A stretch of DNA of 64,000 bases from an uncultured Granulosicoccaceae bacterium. Lineage in GTDB: Bacteria > Pseudomonadota > Gammaproteobacteria > Granulosicoccales > Granulosicoccaceae. Below, one piece after another: positions 8,026-17,553 of this stretch (the first letter of the stretch is position 1; every line of letters starts with the position of its first letter). A model generated the notes under the pieces. The model was not told the origin of the DNA and did no database searches. It saw only the letters and a program-made list of their open reading frames with translations. A program made the translations under genes and the position numbers. The DNA lies in contig CALHCI010000009.1 of the NCBI GenBank assembly GCA_937931165.1, forward strand, positions 81,215 through 145,214, written 5' to 3'.

Positions 8026-9017
8026 CACAGTTAGCCCTTGGGGCAGCGGTTGGTGGATTGGTGGCTGGTCGGCAAATAGGGCCGAAAGCCATGATCGCAG
8101 GCGCGATTGCCGGAAGCCTGCCTGACTTCGATGTGTTTGTACCGTTTGCGGGTGCGGTTGAATCATTCACTTATCACCGAAGTTTCAGCCACAGTCTGCT
8201 GGTGTTAACGGTAATCTCGCCATTAATCGGCTGGCTGTTTCACAAAGTGTTTGCTGACAGGCTTTCACTTAAAAGAGGCTGGTTGCTCGCCTGGCTTGCA
8301 CTGGTGACCCATCCATTGCTTGATAGCTTCACGGTCTACGGCACTCAGTTGTTCTGGCCGGTGTCAGATTATCCGGTATCGATTTCAAGCGTTTTTATTA
8401 TTGATCCGCTGTATACATTAATATTGCTTGCGGGATTGGTCGCATTTTACAGACAACGAACGAAGGCACATCTTATCAATACCGTTTGTCTGTTGCTGGC
8501 ATCTGCCTACCTGTGTTGGTCCGTGATGGCAAAATCCATGGTACAGAATACTGTGGAAGCATCACTGGCGGCGCAGGGGACAAGTTATCAGGCATTGCTA
8601 ACCACCCCAATGCCCTTTAATACACTAGGCTGGAGATTTGTTGCCATGCAGGACAACGGCTATCTGGAAGGCTATGCTTCTGTGTTTGACTCAGAAAAGC
8701 ATATCTATCAGTACAATGAATATCCAAGTGATACTTCGCTACTGAACGAGCTTGAATCACATTGGCCCGTAGCACGGCTGCAGAAATTTACCCACGGCTT
8801 TTATAAAGTGCAGCAGCGAAATTCTGAAATTCAAATGGTCGATTTGCGCATGGGTGTAGAGGGTGCTTATATTTTTGCTTTTGTGGTTGGTGAGAAGACT
8901 GCAAGTGGCAACGTGCCGGTGCCTAACAAAGAGGCGGAAACAACTCGTGATTTTTCCGGTTTATCGAAGCTGTTCCAGCGTATCTTTGATAGCAGTATTG
9001 AGTTGCCTGCAACGTAA
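8013..9017 (+). CDS. YdjM-family inner-membrane metal-dependent hydrolase-like protein (PF04307)
   Basis: A 334-residue membrane protein of the YdjM/DUF457 family, annotated as metal-dependent hydrolase on the basis of conserved His and Asp residues. Visible motifs are SLPDFDVFVP, YHRSFSHSL and THPLLDSF, with several hydrophobic helices between about residues 60 and 180 and a soluble C-terminal half of about 150 residues. In E. coli ydjM is in the LexA regulon; I saw no LexA box here. It converges with the DUF1501 gene, only 8 bp apart. Enzymatic activity has not been shown for the family as far as I know. Confidence 0.85.
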   Translation: MDSVTQLALGAAVGGLVAGRQIGPKAMIAGAIAGSLPDFDVFVPFAGAVESFTYHRSFSHSLLVLTVISPLIGWLFHKVFADRLSLKRGWLLAWLALVTHPLLDSFTVYGTQLFWPVSDYPVSISSVFIIDPLYTLILLAGLVAFYRQRTKAHLINTVCLLLASAYLCWSVMAKSMVQNTVEASLAAQGTSYQALLTTPMPFNTLGWRFVAMQDNGYLEGYASVFDSEKHIYQYNEYPSDTSLLNELESHWPVARLQKFTHGFYKVQQRNSEIQMVDLRMGVEGAYIFAFVVGEKTASGNVPVPNKEAETTRDFSGLSKLFQRIFDSSIELPAT

Positions 9018-9025
9018 AGAGGTGC

Positions 9026-10204
9026 TCAGCTACGCTGTTGAATTATATTGTCGAGTGCGCTGTGGTGGTATTCGCTAAATGAATTTTTCTTTATGTCAAA
9101 CCAGCTATTCAGTATTTCACCATACAGTGCCCGATAATCGGTGGTGAAGTCGGGGTCTTGTCCGGGCTTTAAGGCGTCGAGTGGTGGTGCGTTGCCGTAC
9201 AGTCCGCCGTTGATATTGCCGCCAATAACAAAATGTGGTGCCGCTGTTCCATGATCGGTACCCTGCGATTTGTTCTCCCATACCCGTCTGCCGAATTCGG
9301 AATAAGTGACGACTAATGTGTTGCGCCATTCTCCATCTGACTCTAAAGCTTTTTGAAAACCGTTCAGCCCGTTTGCGAGTTGCGATAATAATCCGCTGTG
9401 CCGGTAAAGCTGATACTCATGAGTGTCGAATCCATCGAGTCTGACCCGATAGACGGGGGTATCGAGCCCCGCTCTGATTAAACGTACCACCTGTTGCAGT
9501 TGGTAACCGAACTCACCACCGGGAATTGCAGTGGTGCCACCGGTTTCCTCGAGCTTTGACGAAATACCATGCAGTGACTGCTCGAGCTCGGTGATTCTCT
9601 GCGCAACCATGGCGATCGATTCGTTGGCCACGGTAATGTTGGCACTGGCAGTTGAGCGAACGGTGTCGAACTGTTCCGGAGAGGTCATGCTAAGCCAGCG
9701 CCCTCCGTCGCTTGAGAAAAGGTTCATATCCTCCGCGAAGCTAATGCCATGTGCGTCGTTTACTCTTCTTTTAAGTTTGTGTTCAATGTCATGAGTCAGC
9801 CAGCCTGAACGGCGTTGTTTGTTGCCGTCGCCACCGGTTTCCCACAATGCTATTGATTTGAAGTGTGATCGATTCGGGTTGGGATACCCCAGACCGTGTA
9901 TCCAGGCCATTTGTCCGCGGTCCCACAGTCGCATGAGTGGTTGCAACGCATTGTGCAGTGCATAGTCATCTGTCAGTGCAATAGTTTGCGGACGCGGCAG
10001 TGCTATGGTTGGTCGCAGGCTTCGGTAGTAGTTGTTGCTGTAAGGTACCAGTGTATTCATGCCGTCGTTAGCGCCAGCGAGCTCTACCAGAACCAGTCTT
10101 TTGCCGGTGGTGCTTCCTGCCTGCAACTGATTGGCGAAGGATTGGTGATAACTGGTTGAAGCCAGTGCAGCTAAAGTTAGCTGTAGCAGTTGTCGTCGAT
10201 TCAC
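9026..10204 (-). CDS. DUF1501 domain-containing exported protein
   Basis: A 392-residue protein of the DUF1501 family (PF07394), function unknown. The N-terminus MNRRQLLQLTLAALAS contains a twin arginine and a hydrophobic stretch, so Tat export is plausible although the motif is not a perfect SRRxFLK. Family features include VLVELAGANDGMNTLVPY near residue 38, HGLGYPNPNRSHFKS and the C-terminal TYSEFGRRVWEN with GTDHGTAAPHFVIGG. It lies 60 bp downstream of a DUF1800 gene on the same strand. The two families recur side by side in many marine and planctomycete-type genomes, suggesting a joint exported function. Confidence 0.93.
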   Translation of the reverse strand: MNRRQLLQLTLAALASTSYHQSFANQLQAGSTTGKRLVLVELAGANDGMNTLVPYSNNYYRSLRPTIALPRPQTIALTDDYALHNALQPLMRLWDRGQMAWIHGLGYPNPNRSHFKSIALWETGGDGNKQRRSGWLTHDIEHKLKRRVNDAHGISFAEDMNLFSSDGGRWLSMTSPEQFDTVRSTASANITVANESIAMVAQRITELEQSLHGISSKLEETGGTTAIPGGEFGYQLQQVVRLIRAGLDTPVYRVRLDGFDTHEYQLYRHSGLLSQLANGLNGFQKALESDGEWRNTLVVTYSEFGRRVWENKSQGTDHGTAAPHFVIGGNINGGLYGNAPPLDALKPGQDPDFTTDYRALYGEILNSWFDIKKNSFSEYHHSALDNIIQQRS

Positions 10205-10264
10205 TGGAGTGTTCTCCCTGATTCTAGAAAAACCAGTGGTGTTGAAAACTTAACTGATTATAAA

Positions 10265-12760
10265 TCACTGAAGCTGAAATACCGGGTGTTCGAAAATAAG
10301 CCGCAGCTGTTCAATGGCGGGGTGACTCTCTATTCCTGTGAGTTCCGGAAACTGTTGTGGTGAAATACCCGGTAACAGCAGCTGTGTAAAAGACAGGTTC
10401 GCCAGTGCCAGCTTTTCTTCTGCCTGGTTTGCGGAAGTAACATGGGGTGTGAATTGTACTGCAGGTTGAAGTGGCGGCTCGGTTCTTCGTACCTGCGAAT
10501 CTACTGAAACATTCAAACCATCTGTAAACTGTTGCTGAATGGACGGTTGCAGGTTTCTGAGCGATTCTGCCCATCGCTCCAGTGCCTTTGACTGTTCCTG
10601 ATTGAACTCACGTGGTGATTCGCGAGCCTCTGTCAGAAGTTTTTCAGCGTTTAAAAACAGACTATGAATAATTAATCTTTCCGCACTTTTCAGTGATTGA
10701 TTATGACACTGCATAGTGTCATTGCTTGATGTGCTGTCGAGTGGGAATGCAAGCGTTTTGCGCGCTGGATTGATGTCGTTTGTCCAGGCGCACTCAGGCC
10801 AGATAGCAACGCAATCCGGCCAGCAACCGAAGTTATTAATCTCTAAACGCGGTGCATTACCATTAGTGGAATGCAAATGAAATGAATAAGTCGGGTAGTG
10901 CTTGTTGTAGGCATAAAAATCCTGCAAGGTCAGTGTGAGGTCCAATTGATCAGCCTCTGCTCTGACCCAGTTTATATGTGCAGATGCTGCAAAAAACTGT
11001 TTGCTACTTTCGGGAATCGCAGCAGGATTTTTCGTGATGGGCAGACTGACATGGCCCTGACAATACAGTCTTCCGGCATTAAGGGCTGACCGTGGGGGAC
11101 ACTTGCTGGTTTGAGTGCCGGCAGCGGCATCGTGCCAGGTTGTACCAATTGTCGCGCCGCGTACAAACAGATTCCGGTCACCATCTTGTCCACCGTCGTC
11201 ATTTAAAAAATGCACGCGCATAGACTGTGCTTTTTTCAGTGTGTTCTGTGTTATCGGAAAGCGGACTACCTGCCATGGCAGATCGGCCACATCGTTTACC
11301 CTGCCGTACTTTGTGGTTTCATGCCCACCAGCCAGCGCACGCTTTCCACTATCCCAAAGCAGTTCGTTTTTTTGGCTTAACAGCTCGACACGGTAGTCGG
11401 CAGATCCGCGGTACTCTTCCGCCGCGACATGCAGCTCCAGTTGTGCAGAATCTGATGTTGTAGCCATCATATTGGCCATTGAGTTGCCATTCATTGATGG
11501 ATGCTGTTGGTGCGTTTTATGTGGTTCTGACAATGCAATTTTTTCGATGGCAGCATAGCGGTTTAAGAGCCTGCCCGAGGTAATCCAGTTATTTCCGCCG
11601 TTCCAGCCAGCGACGTTAGGCGGTGCGAAAAGATTCATCCCGCCTCTGGCCAACAGCGATGGGATTTGCTGGTTAAATAGCTTTGGGTAGTCAAGCGAGC
11701 GCGCTGTACCAACCAGTAGTTGTACAGGAGACTTTATAATGGAAGCTCTCGATTCGGCTGACCAGAAAGCATTCTGCTCAAGCAGGGTGCGGTACAGCAC
11801 GTGAATATCAAAATCACTTGCGACAAATGCCGAAACCAATGGTGTTAGTTGCTCGCGGGTAGCAGGCCGGTCTGAGACAAATGCCTGCCAGAATCTGTCG
11901 GCAATGTGATAGGCGCTTGCGGGTTGCTGTAAAATCAGATCAATCAGGTTGTCGCCATTAAAGTCACCGGACTGCCCGAATAGCGTTTTGTCGGTGTTGT
12001 CGACTTTCCAGCTTTGCAATTCGAATGATAGATTTTTGTTTTGCGAAATACCATATCCGGTCAGTGCCCGCGCGGCCTCACGTACCGTGTGTTCGCTAAA
12101 ATTTCCTTCACCCAGTGTAAAAAGTTCGAGCAGCTCACGAGCCAGATTCTCGTTGGGCGCACCTTTGCGATTGCTTAAATTGTCGAGAAAATTAAGCAAC
12201 GCCGGGTCACGCAACATGGCCTTGAGCAATACTCGGAAGTTGCCGACCGCGTGTTGTCGAAAGGTGGCATTTTGCATCGCCATGGCTATTGATTGCCGGT
12301 TGACGCCGTCGTAACTTGTCGCAAAATGGTTGTGCCAGAACAACACCATTCTCTCGGTTTGTGGAGAGGTTGTGGTGAGCAGATTATCAACCCACCATTG
12401 TCTTAATTCGGTTAGTTCTGCATCACGACGTCGATCAAACGTTCTTTTGTCATCTGACTGCAGATCTTGTCTGGTCCAATATAGCGGGGCGGCGTGGCGA
12501 GTCCAGGCTGGCATTGGCAATGCCGGGCTTTGGGTAAAACCGTCCATGATGTAATCGATGGCTTCAGACCGGGACTTTCCGGTCAGGTGTTGAAGTTCTT
12601 CGATGGTGGCACCAAGCCCGGTACGCGAGATCAGGTGCCGGGCATCAGCCAATGAAAGCCTGGACTCGAGCGCGTTGTTTGCAGCGGCCTGTGCGGCGCT
12701 GGTCAGGGTAACAAACAGCAGAATGGAACATTGCCAAATTATTGCGTGTCTTATGCGCAT
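10265..12760 (-). CDS. DUF1800 domain-containing exported protein with an inserted CBM-like segment
   Basis: An 831-residue protein with a signal peptide (residues 1-27). The DUF1800 part shows ARHLISRTGLGAT near the start, the WHNHFATSYDGV motif, and NENLARELLELFTLGEG. DUF1800 proteins are usually about 450-550 aa; here about residues 410-690 carry extra sequence. That segment has two parts, one with VHFLNDDGGQDGDRNLFV, which resembles the Ca-binding loop of CBM36/CBM60-type xylan-binding modules, and another rich in Cys and Trp. The family's C-terminal part resumes after about residue 700. It is probably co-transcribed with the DUF1501 gene. Function unknown. Confidence 0.9.
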   Translation of the reverse strand: MRIRHAIIWQCSILLFVTLTSAAQAAANNALESRLSLADARHLISRTGLGATIEELQHLTGKSRSEAIDYIMDGFTQSPALPMPAWTRHAAPLYWTRQDLQSDDKRTFDRRRDAELTELRQWWVDNLLTTTSPQTERMVLFWHNHFATSYDGVNRQSIAMAMQNATFRQHAVGNFRVLLKAMLRDPALLNFLDNLSNRKGAPNENLARELLELFTLGEGNFSEHTVREAARALTGYGISQNKNLSFELQSWKVDNTDKTLFGQSGDFNGDNLIDLILQQPASAYHIADRFWQAFVSDRPATREQLTPLVSAFVASDFDIHVLYRTLLEQNAFWSAESRASIIKSPVQLLVGTARSLDYPKLFNQQIPSLLARGGMNLFAPPNVAGWNGGNNWITSGRLLNRYAAIEKIALSEPHKTHQQHPSMNGNSMANMMATTSDSAQLELHVAAEEYRGSADYRVELLSQKNELLWDSGKRALAGGHETTKYGRVNDVADLPWQVVRFPITQNTLKKAQSMRVHFLNDDGGQDGDRNLFVRGATIGTTWHDAAAGTQTSKCPPRSALNAGRLYCQGHVSLPITKNPAAIPESSKQFFAASAHINWVRAEADQLDLTLTLQDFYAYNKHYPTYSFHLHSTNGNAPRLEINNFGCWPDCVAIWPECAWTNDINPARKTLAFPLDSTSSNDTMQCHNQSLKSAERLIIHSLFLNAEKLLTEARESPREFNQEQSKALERWAESLRNLQPSIQQQFTDGLNVSVDSQVRRTEPPLQPAVQFTPHVTSANQAEEKLALANLSFTQLLLPGISPQQFPELTGIESHPAIEQLRLIFEHPVFQLQ

Positions 12761-12907
12761 GGTGATAGCAGATCCTGCCAGTCATTTCAGTCCGGAACGA
12801 GTAGTAAGCGTACGCTAAAGTTTATTGTCCTGACAGTACTGTTGAACAGTTGCCCGCTTAAAAAAACGGATATTAGGCTTATTGTTCAATGATCCGGGCT
12901 TAAGGCC

Positions 12908-12916
12908 TGTTACAAT
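12908..12916 (+). promoter_or_regulatory. Candidate extended -10 promoter of the methyltransferase gene
   Basis: TGT-TACAAT matches the TGnTATAAT extended -10 pattern, with no good -35. Transcription would begin near 12923, leaving about 25 nt before ATG 12948. Its position downstream of the TTG at 12882 argues that the shorter start is right. Confidence 0.45.
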
Positions 12917-12947
12917 TGCAGCGCATTTTCCGCGGAGACACACCTAC

Positions 12948-13643
12948 ATGGCTGAGGACTGGGGTTACCAGAGCGATACCGACGTTATTGACGGACTGGT
13001 TCAAGTACGTAACCGGTTTGTGATTGATGCCGGTTGTGGTGCCGGAAAGTTGTGTTTTGCTCTGGCGGAACGTGGCGCAAGGGTACTTGGCATCGAGCCA
13101 GATCCTGTACAGGCGGAGAAAAATAAAAAGGCAGCGACCGTTGCAAACGTAGGGTTTGCACGGGCTGGTGCGGGTGATATTCCAGTAGAATCTGGTTCAG
13201 TTGATGGTGTGGTATTCGCCAACTCGTTGCATCATGTGCCGTCTGCGGATTACCCGCTGGTATTCGACGAACTGATGCGGATTCTGCGGGAAGATGCGTT
13301 TCTGTATGTGATGGAACCGGTGGCCAATGGCAGCTGTCAGTATGTGATGGAGTTATTTCACGATGAAACAGCGGTCCGGTTGAGCGCCTACAATGCGCTG
13401 GTTGAGTATGCGGCGCCGAGGTTTCAGTCAATGCGAGAAGTGTACTACGATGTAGACCACACCTATCGTAACTTTGATGAGTTTGTCAGTCGGTTCACAG
13501 GCCTGAGCTACAACAGGTACAGCGAAGAAGCTGTTCGCAGCAACGAGGTCAGACAACGATTCGAGGCGCAGCAGGACAGCTACGGTTCTTACACGCTGAC
13601 CCAGCCGATGCGAGTCAACTTCTATACGCTTCCGCGTCTGTAA
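12948..13643 (+). CDS. Class I SAM-dependent methyltransferase
   Basis: A 231-residue protein with a Rossmann-like methyltransferase fold. Motif I is VIDAGCGAGKLCFALA (about residues 25-40), the acidic residue after strand 2 is in VLGIEPD, and motif IV is DGVVFANSLHHVP. GGAG stands 12 nt before ATG 12948; an in-frame TTG at 12882 would lie upstream of the candidate promoter. It belongs to the Methyltransf_11 type, and neither the substrate nor a pathway partner is evident from neighbours (divergent DUF1800 and downstream glk). Confidence 0.88.
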   Translation: MAEDWGYQSDTDVIDGLVQVRNRFVIDAGCGAGKLCFALAERGARVLGIEPDPVQAEKNKKAATVANVGFARAGAGDIPVESGSVDGVVFANSLHHVPSADYPLVFDELMRILREDAFLYVMEPVANGSCQYVMELFHDETAVRLSAYNALVEYAAPRFQSMREVYYDVDHTYRNFDEFVSRFTGLSYNRYSEEAVRSNEVRQRFEAQQDSYGSYTLTQPMRVNFYTLPRL

Positions 13644-13778
13644 AAGTGTGGTTGGTCAGTTGTTAACATTGACAGTTTCCCGATCTCGTCACGATGGTGG
13701 CACCAATCCACTGTTAGAAATCCAGATACGCAATGTATCGTTAATTTTCACGAAAATCGCAGGCCCAATTTCTTTGTT

Positions 13779-14762
13779 ATGAAAACCATTCTTACTGGAG
13801 ATATCGGGGGGACGAACGCCCGTTTTGTGCTTTTTCAGGATGGTGTGTACCAATCAGAAACGTTTCGCGCCATTCCCGTCGGTGAGTACACCGAGCTTGC
13901 CGATGCGATTGATGAGTATTTACGCCAGATAAATTGCAGCGATATTGAGCAGGCCTCGTTTTCATTTGCCAGTACTCACGAATACCAGGACAACATGGAG
14001 TTGACCAACAGTGATTTGACAGTTTCTGTTTCCGGCCTTGTTGAACGTTTTGGATTAAAAAGAGCTCGTGTGGTTAACGATTTTACCGCTGCTGCTGTTG
14101 GTGTGCTTTCTCTGCCGGACGAGTGTTTGTCAGTAATAAACGAGGGTAAGCCGGAAACGTACGGGCCGAAAGCGGTCATTGGTCCCGGAACCGGTTTGGG
14201 GGTCTCCGGGCTCATCTATACCGGGGAATACTGGTTGCCACTGCAGAGTCAGGGGGGGCATGTATCAATGGCTGCGCAAACCCCGCGCGAGTTGCAGATC
14301 TATGCTGAGCTTGAAAAAAAATACGGTCATGTATCGGCAGAGCGGTACTTATCGGGTATCGGCACGGTTGACGTTTACCGGGCAATATGTGCAGTTGATT
14401 CCCGTGAAGCGGTGTTTGATCGGGCTGAGCAGATCAGTTCAGCGGCGATAGACAATCGCTGTGATGCAAGCAGTGAAGCCATGCAAATGTTTTGTAAGTG
14501 GCTGGGTGTTATTGCCGGTAATCTGGCCGTCACACTGGGTGCCACCGGGGGCATTTATATTGCCGGTGGAATCGTGCCCAGGCTCGGGGAATACTTCCTA
14601 AACTCTTCATTTAAGCGCTGGTTGTTTCACAAGGGCCGGTTTGAAGAATTCGTTGAAGACATGCCCGTGTCATTGGTGAAAAGCGGAGAACCGGCGCTGT
14701 ATGGCACTTATACCTGCCTTCAAAAACACTACGACTTATTCGGCTACACGGCCTCGCGGTAG
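13779..14762 (+). CDS. glk: Glucokinase
   Basis: Phosphorylates glucose with ATP. The 327-residue protein is of the proteobacterial Glk type (PF02685): phosphate-binding GDIGGTNARFVLF at residues 7-19, VVNDFTAAA with the catalytic Asp near residue 101, GPGTGLGVSGL near 140, and the sugar-binding GGHVSMA where E. coli has an equivalent GGH motif. The C-terminal adenosine motif GGIYIAGGIVPRL is present. No strong ribosome binding site is visible before ATG 13779. Together with galU it points to hexose handling, but the genes are not linked. Confidence 0.95.
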   Translation: MKTILTGDIGGTNARFVLFQDGVYQSETFRAIPVGEYTELADAIDEYLRQINCSDIEQASFSFASTHEYQDNMELTNSDLTVSVSGLVERFGLKRARVVNDFTAAAVGVLSLPDECLSVINEGKPETYGPKAVIGPGTGLGVSGLIYTGEYWLPLQSQGGHVSMAAQTPRELQIYAELEKKYGHVSAERYLSGIGTVDVYRAICAVDSREAVFDRAEQISSAAIDNRCDASSEAMQMFCKWLGVIAGNLAVTLGATGGIYIAGGIVPRLGEYFLNSSFKRWLFHKGRFEEFVEDMPVSLVKSGEPALYGTYTCLQKHYDLFGYTASR

Positions 14763-14819
14763 TGGTTCGGCGGGAAGTTTGCAAACAAACTCTAAGCCTG
14801 AACACGTAACGATAAGTTA

Positions 14820-14848
14820 GCAGAGCCTGTGCAATTCACTGGCTCTGC
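14820..14848. terminator. Hairpin between convergent glk and OmpA-family gene
   Basis: GCAGAGCC (14820-14827) pairs with GGCTCTGC (14841-14848) across a 13-nt loop. It lacks a good T-run, so it may be a weak or Rho-assisted terminator. Confidence 0.4.
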
Positions 14849-14861
14849 AGGTTGACAATGT

Positions 14862-16160
14862 TTACAGAGTCGGTGTCAGTATAATTTCGACCCGGCGGTT
14901 AGCGAGTTGCCCTTCATCGGTGTCATTCGAAGCGATCGGGTAGGCTTCACCCACACCTGCTGCAGAGATGCGCTCTGCCGGGACCCCAACCGTGGTGAGG
15001 TAGGAAAGTGCCGAAGTTGCTCTAGCCAGCGATAGTTCGGTGTTGTTTGCGTAGCGGCTGCCGCTACCCGTCGGAATGTTATCGGTATGGCCAACTACTT
15101 TAACCTGGGCATCATCCTGCGAGGCGAGCTTCTGGCCGATTTCACTTAGAAGCACCTCGCCGTTGTCACTAAGAATCGTGCTGCCCGGTCGGAACAGCCC
15201 GGTATTGCCGACTTTGATCGCAACGCTGTTGTTGGACAATGCCGTCACTTCTGTGCTGCTTTGAGCACCAAAGCTTTCTGTAAGTGAAGCACTCAGGCTG
15301 TCAGCCCATTCTGTGCTGGTGGCCTGTTCGAGTGCTGCATCCCGCTCGCCGATCGCACTGCTGATCTGAGCAAAAGAAACGGAAGCCAGCTCATCCATTT
15401 CTTTTTCGCGTTCTTTTACCTGCGCTTCTGTTTTGCGCAACTGACCGGTGAGAAAGTCTCGTCCCGCCAGTGCTCGCTCAAGTGCGACAGTGAGCTTCTC
15501 ATTTTCAGCTTGGAGAGACTCATTTTGTCCTGCGCTGGCTGCACTATCGGCTTTCAGTTGCTTTAGCTCACTGAGGTTTGTCAGGTACTTGCTGCTGAGA
15601 AACTTGCGCCCCTTTTTAGTTTTCTCAAGTGTTGCCTGAAGTTCGGCGGTTTCGGCTCGGGCCTGCACCAGGCTTTCGCGGCTCTTCTGGTATCTCTCTC
15701 GAAGAAACGTGCGGCCTTTTGTGGCGCGGTCGAGTGCAACAGCCATCTTGGCGCTGTCTGCTTCCATCGCTTCGCTGGCTTCGTCTTGCGCTTCGCTCTT
15801 CATCGCCATCTCGTCGACCAGGTAATCGCGGTTATCTGTCATGAAGCGCAGCGATTTCAATAGATCTGTATTTTCCATCTCCATGGCGGAGAGTGACTCA
15901 GTCTTTGCTTTTGAGTCGCTTAGGACTTCCTGGAGTCGTGTTACCAGGAACTGACGGCCGGTCTCGGTATTGGCCTGTTTTGTTTTTAGTGCTTCCAGTT
16001 CGGCTTTTAAGGATTCAATACTTTCGTGGCCGCCGGCCGCTGTGCCGGATGCCGTAACGGGTTGCGAAAATTGTGTCTCAGTGGTTGTGCCGGAAATTGC
16101 CGGGCTCCCACTGGCGAGCAAGAGTAGCGTTGCACCGGATGTTGCAATCAGTTTTCCCAT
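14862..16160 (-). CDS. OmpA-family envelope protein with long coiled coil and periodic GRxFL motif
   Basis: A 432-residue exported protein. ATG 16160 gives a signal peptide (residues 1-23); the longer frame to 16265 has no such start signal. Residues about 45-300 are rich in A/E/K/L with heptad-like spacing and are predicted coiled coil. Within it the motif [GN]R-x-[FY]-L recurs five times at residues 68, 110, 149, 184 and 233. The C-terminal OmpA domain (about 320-432) contains VVGHTDNIPTGSG and LSLARA, the peptidoglycan-binding signature. The architecture suggests a periplasmic rod tethering the cell wall. It is monocistronic on the minus strand, convergent with glk. Confidence 0.88.
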   Translation of the reverse strand: MGKLIATSGATLLLLASGSPAISGTTTETQFSQPVTASGTAAGGHESIESLKAELEALKTKQANTETGRQFLVTRLQEVLSDSKAKTESLSAMEMENTDLLKSLRFMTDNRDYLVDEMAMKSEAQDEASEAMEADSAKMAVALDRATKGRTFLRERYQKSRESLVQARAETAELQATLEKTKKGRKFLSSKYLTNLSELKQLKADSAASAGQNESLQAENEKLTVALERALAGRDFLTGQLRKTEAQVKEREKEMDELASVSFAQISSAIGERDAALEQATSTEWADSLSASLTESFGAQSSTEVTALSNNSVAIKVGNTGLFRPGSTILSDNGEVLLSEIGQKLASQDDAQVKVVGHTDNIPTGSGSRYANNTELSLARATSALSYLTTVGVPAERISAAGVGEAYPIASNDTDEGQLANRRVEIILTPTL

Positions 16161-16534
16161 GAGTATTCCCCGCAATAGAAAGTTAAGCGTTAAGTTGAAG
16201 AAAAAGGGTCCTGTACAAGACCTTGAACAAAATACCGAACGCCCGATTCTAACCATCCCGGCCATTTAGCTCAATCTGTCATTTGCTCTTTGGCGCAAAC
16301 TGATGTACCCGATGAGTGAGCGACTGTTGCGTAATAATAATCCGTCAATCAGTCACGGCGGCAGTCATGTTCTGGCATTGCCGGCCTGACGCCATTAAAC
16401 TGCACGGTGGGCGGGTCTCGGGTAGCAGGTAAGCTTGCTCTAAGGAACCCGGGCTGAAAATACCATTGCATTATCCAATTTGCGAGACCATCAGTGCGTC
16501 GCAACTCTCGGCAACCGGGACTACCAGGTAAAAC
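16161..16534. other. Intergenic region between divergent OmpA-family gene and lpxO
   Basis: It contains no gene I can support. The AGG 6 nt before ATG 16535 serves lpxO. A modest stem, CGGGTAGCA (16419-16427) with TGCT (16436-16439) and ACCCG (16447-16451), lies about 85 nt before lpxO and could be leader structure. Promoters for both divergent genes must lie here, but I could not place them with confidence. Confidence 0.45.
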
Positions 16535-17521
16535 ATGACACCGCTATCTATTGCTCTAGTTTGCTTCATTCTTTTTCCTGTCGCCTCACTGATGTACGTG
16601 TACCGGTTTCGCGGTGAGCAGCGATTCACCGGGCCGGTCGAGTATTTCCGGAAAGGCTGGCCGATATTCGCACCACTGAATGTGCTGCTGTACGGGTTTT
16701 CGTCCAGCAAGGCAAAAAGCCCGATTCTGGATCTCAAATCCTATCCTGAACTGCAAGTGCTGGAGGACAACTGGGAAGTGCTGCAGCATGAAGCGCTCGA
16801 ACTCTACAAAAACGGGTACTTTGATTCGACCACAGACAAGAACAACCAGAGTTACTACGATGTCGGGTTCCGTACCTTTTATAAGTATGGTTGGAGCAAG
16901 TTCTACTGCAAGTGGTACGGTACGGTGCACAACTCAGCCAAAGAGCACTGCCCGAAGACGGTTGAACTACTGGAACGGATTGATTCGGTAAACGGTGCAA
17001 TGTTTACACTGCTGCCTCCGGGATCAAAACTGACCCGCCATCTCGATCCTATTGCCTGTTCTCTGCGTTACCATCTCGGGCTAAGTACACCGAATGATGA
17101 TGGCTGTTTTATTTCTATTGATGGCAATGTGCATTCCTGGCGCGACGGTAAGCCATTGTTGTTTGATGAAACTTATCTGCACTATGCTCGCAACGATACT
17201 GACACACCCAGACTCATCCTGATGTGTGATGTTGAACGTCCGATGTTTTTTCTGGGCAGAGGCTTCAATTTTCTGTACAAGAAAATTCTCAGTATGATGC
17301 TGGTACCCAACCTGGCCGGTGACAAAGCCGGATTGTTTAGCAGAGTGTTTCATGGAGTATCACCAATACTGGCGAAAGGCAAAGCGCTTAAGAAAACTAA
17401 CCGATCGCTGTATTTGGTAATAAAGTGGGCGCTAAACGCACTAATTATACTGGCGCTGCTTGCTGTGGTTGTGCTGGTGACTACCGGATTGTTTGCGCTG
17501 GTAAAAAATCTCCTGGCGTAG
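16535..17521 (+). CDS. lpxO: Aspartyl/asparaginyl beta-hydroxylase family, LpxO-like lipid A hydroxylase
   Basis: Fe(II)/2-oxoglutarate dioxygenase at the inner membrane; LpxO hydroxylates the secondary acyl chain of lipid A. The 328 residues comprise an N-terminal transmembrane helix (about 5-22), the dioxygenase domain with the iron ligands H and D in TRHLDP and the distal His in TYLHYARND, an Arg in TPRLIL for 2-oxoglutarate, and a C-terminal membrane helix (about 295-325). This arrangement matches LpxO, which is about 300 aa. It is a single gene, convergent with hflD. A hydroxylase acting on another substrate cannot be ruled out. Confidence 0.85.
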   Translation: MTPLSIALVCFILFPVASLMYVYRFRGEQRFTGPVEYFRKGWPIFAPLNVLLYGFSSSKAKSPILDLKSYPELQVLEDNWEVLQHEALELYKNGYFDSTTDKNNQSYYDVGFRTFYKYGWSKFYCKWYGTVHNSAKEHCPKTVELLERIDSVNGAMFTLLPPGSKLTRHLDPIACSLRYHLGLSTPNDDGCFISIDGNVHSWRDGKPLLFDETYLHYARNDTDTPRLILMCDVERPMFFLGRGFNFLYKKILSMMLVPNLAGDKAGLFSRVFHGVSPILAKGKALKKTNRSLYLVIKWALNALIILALLAVVVLVTTGLFALVKNLLA

Positions 17522-17553
17522 TTGCCCCGTGAGCGCTTAATTACGCTCTGATA

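Noticed and set aside
12882..12947. Longer methyltransferase start at TTG 12882
   Set aside because: It lies upstream of the extended -10 box and lacks a ribosome site; ATG 12948 is favoured.
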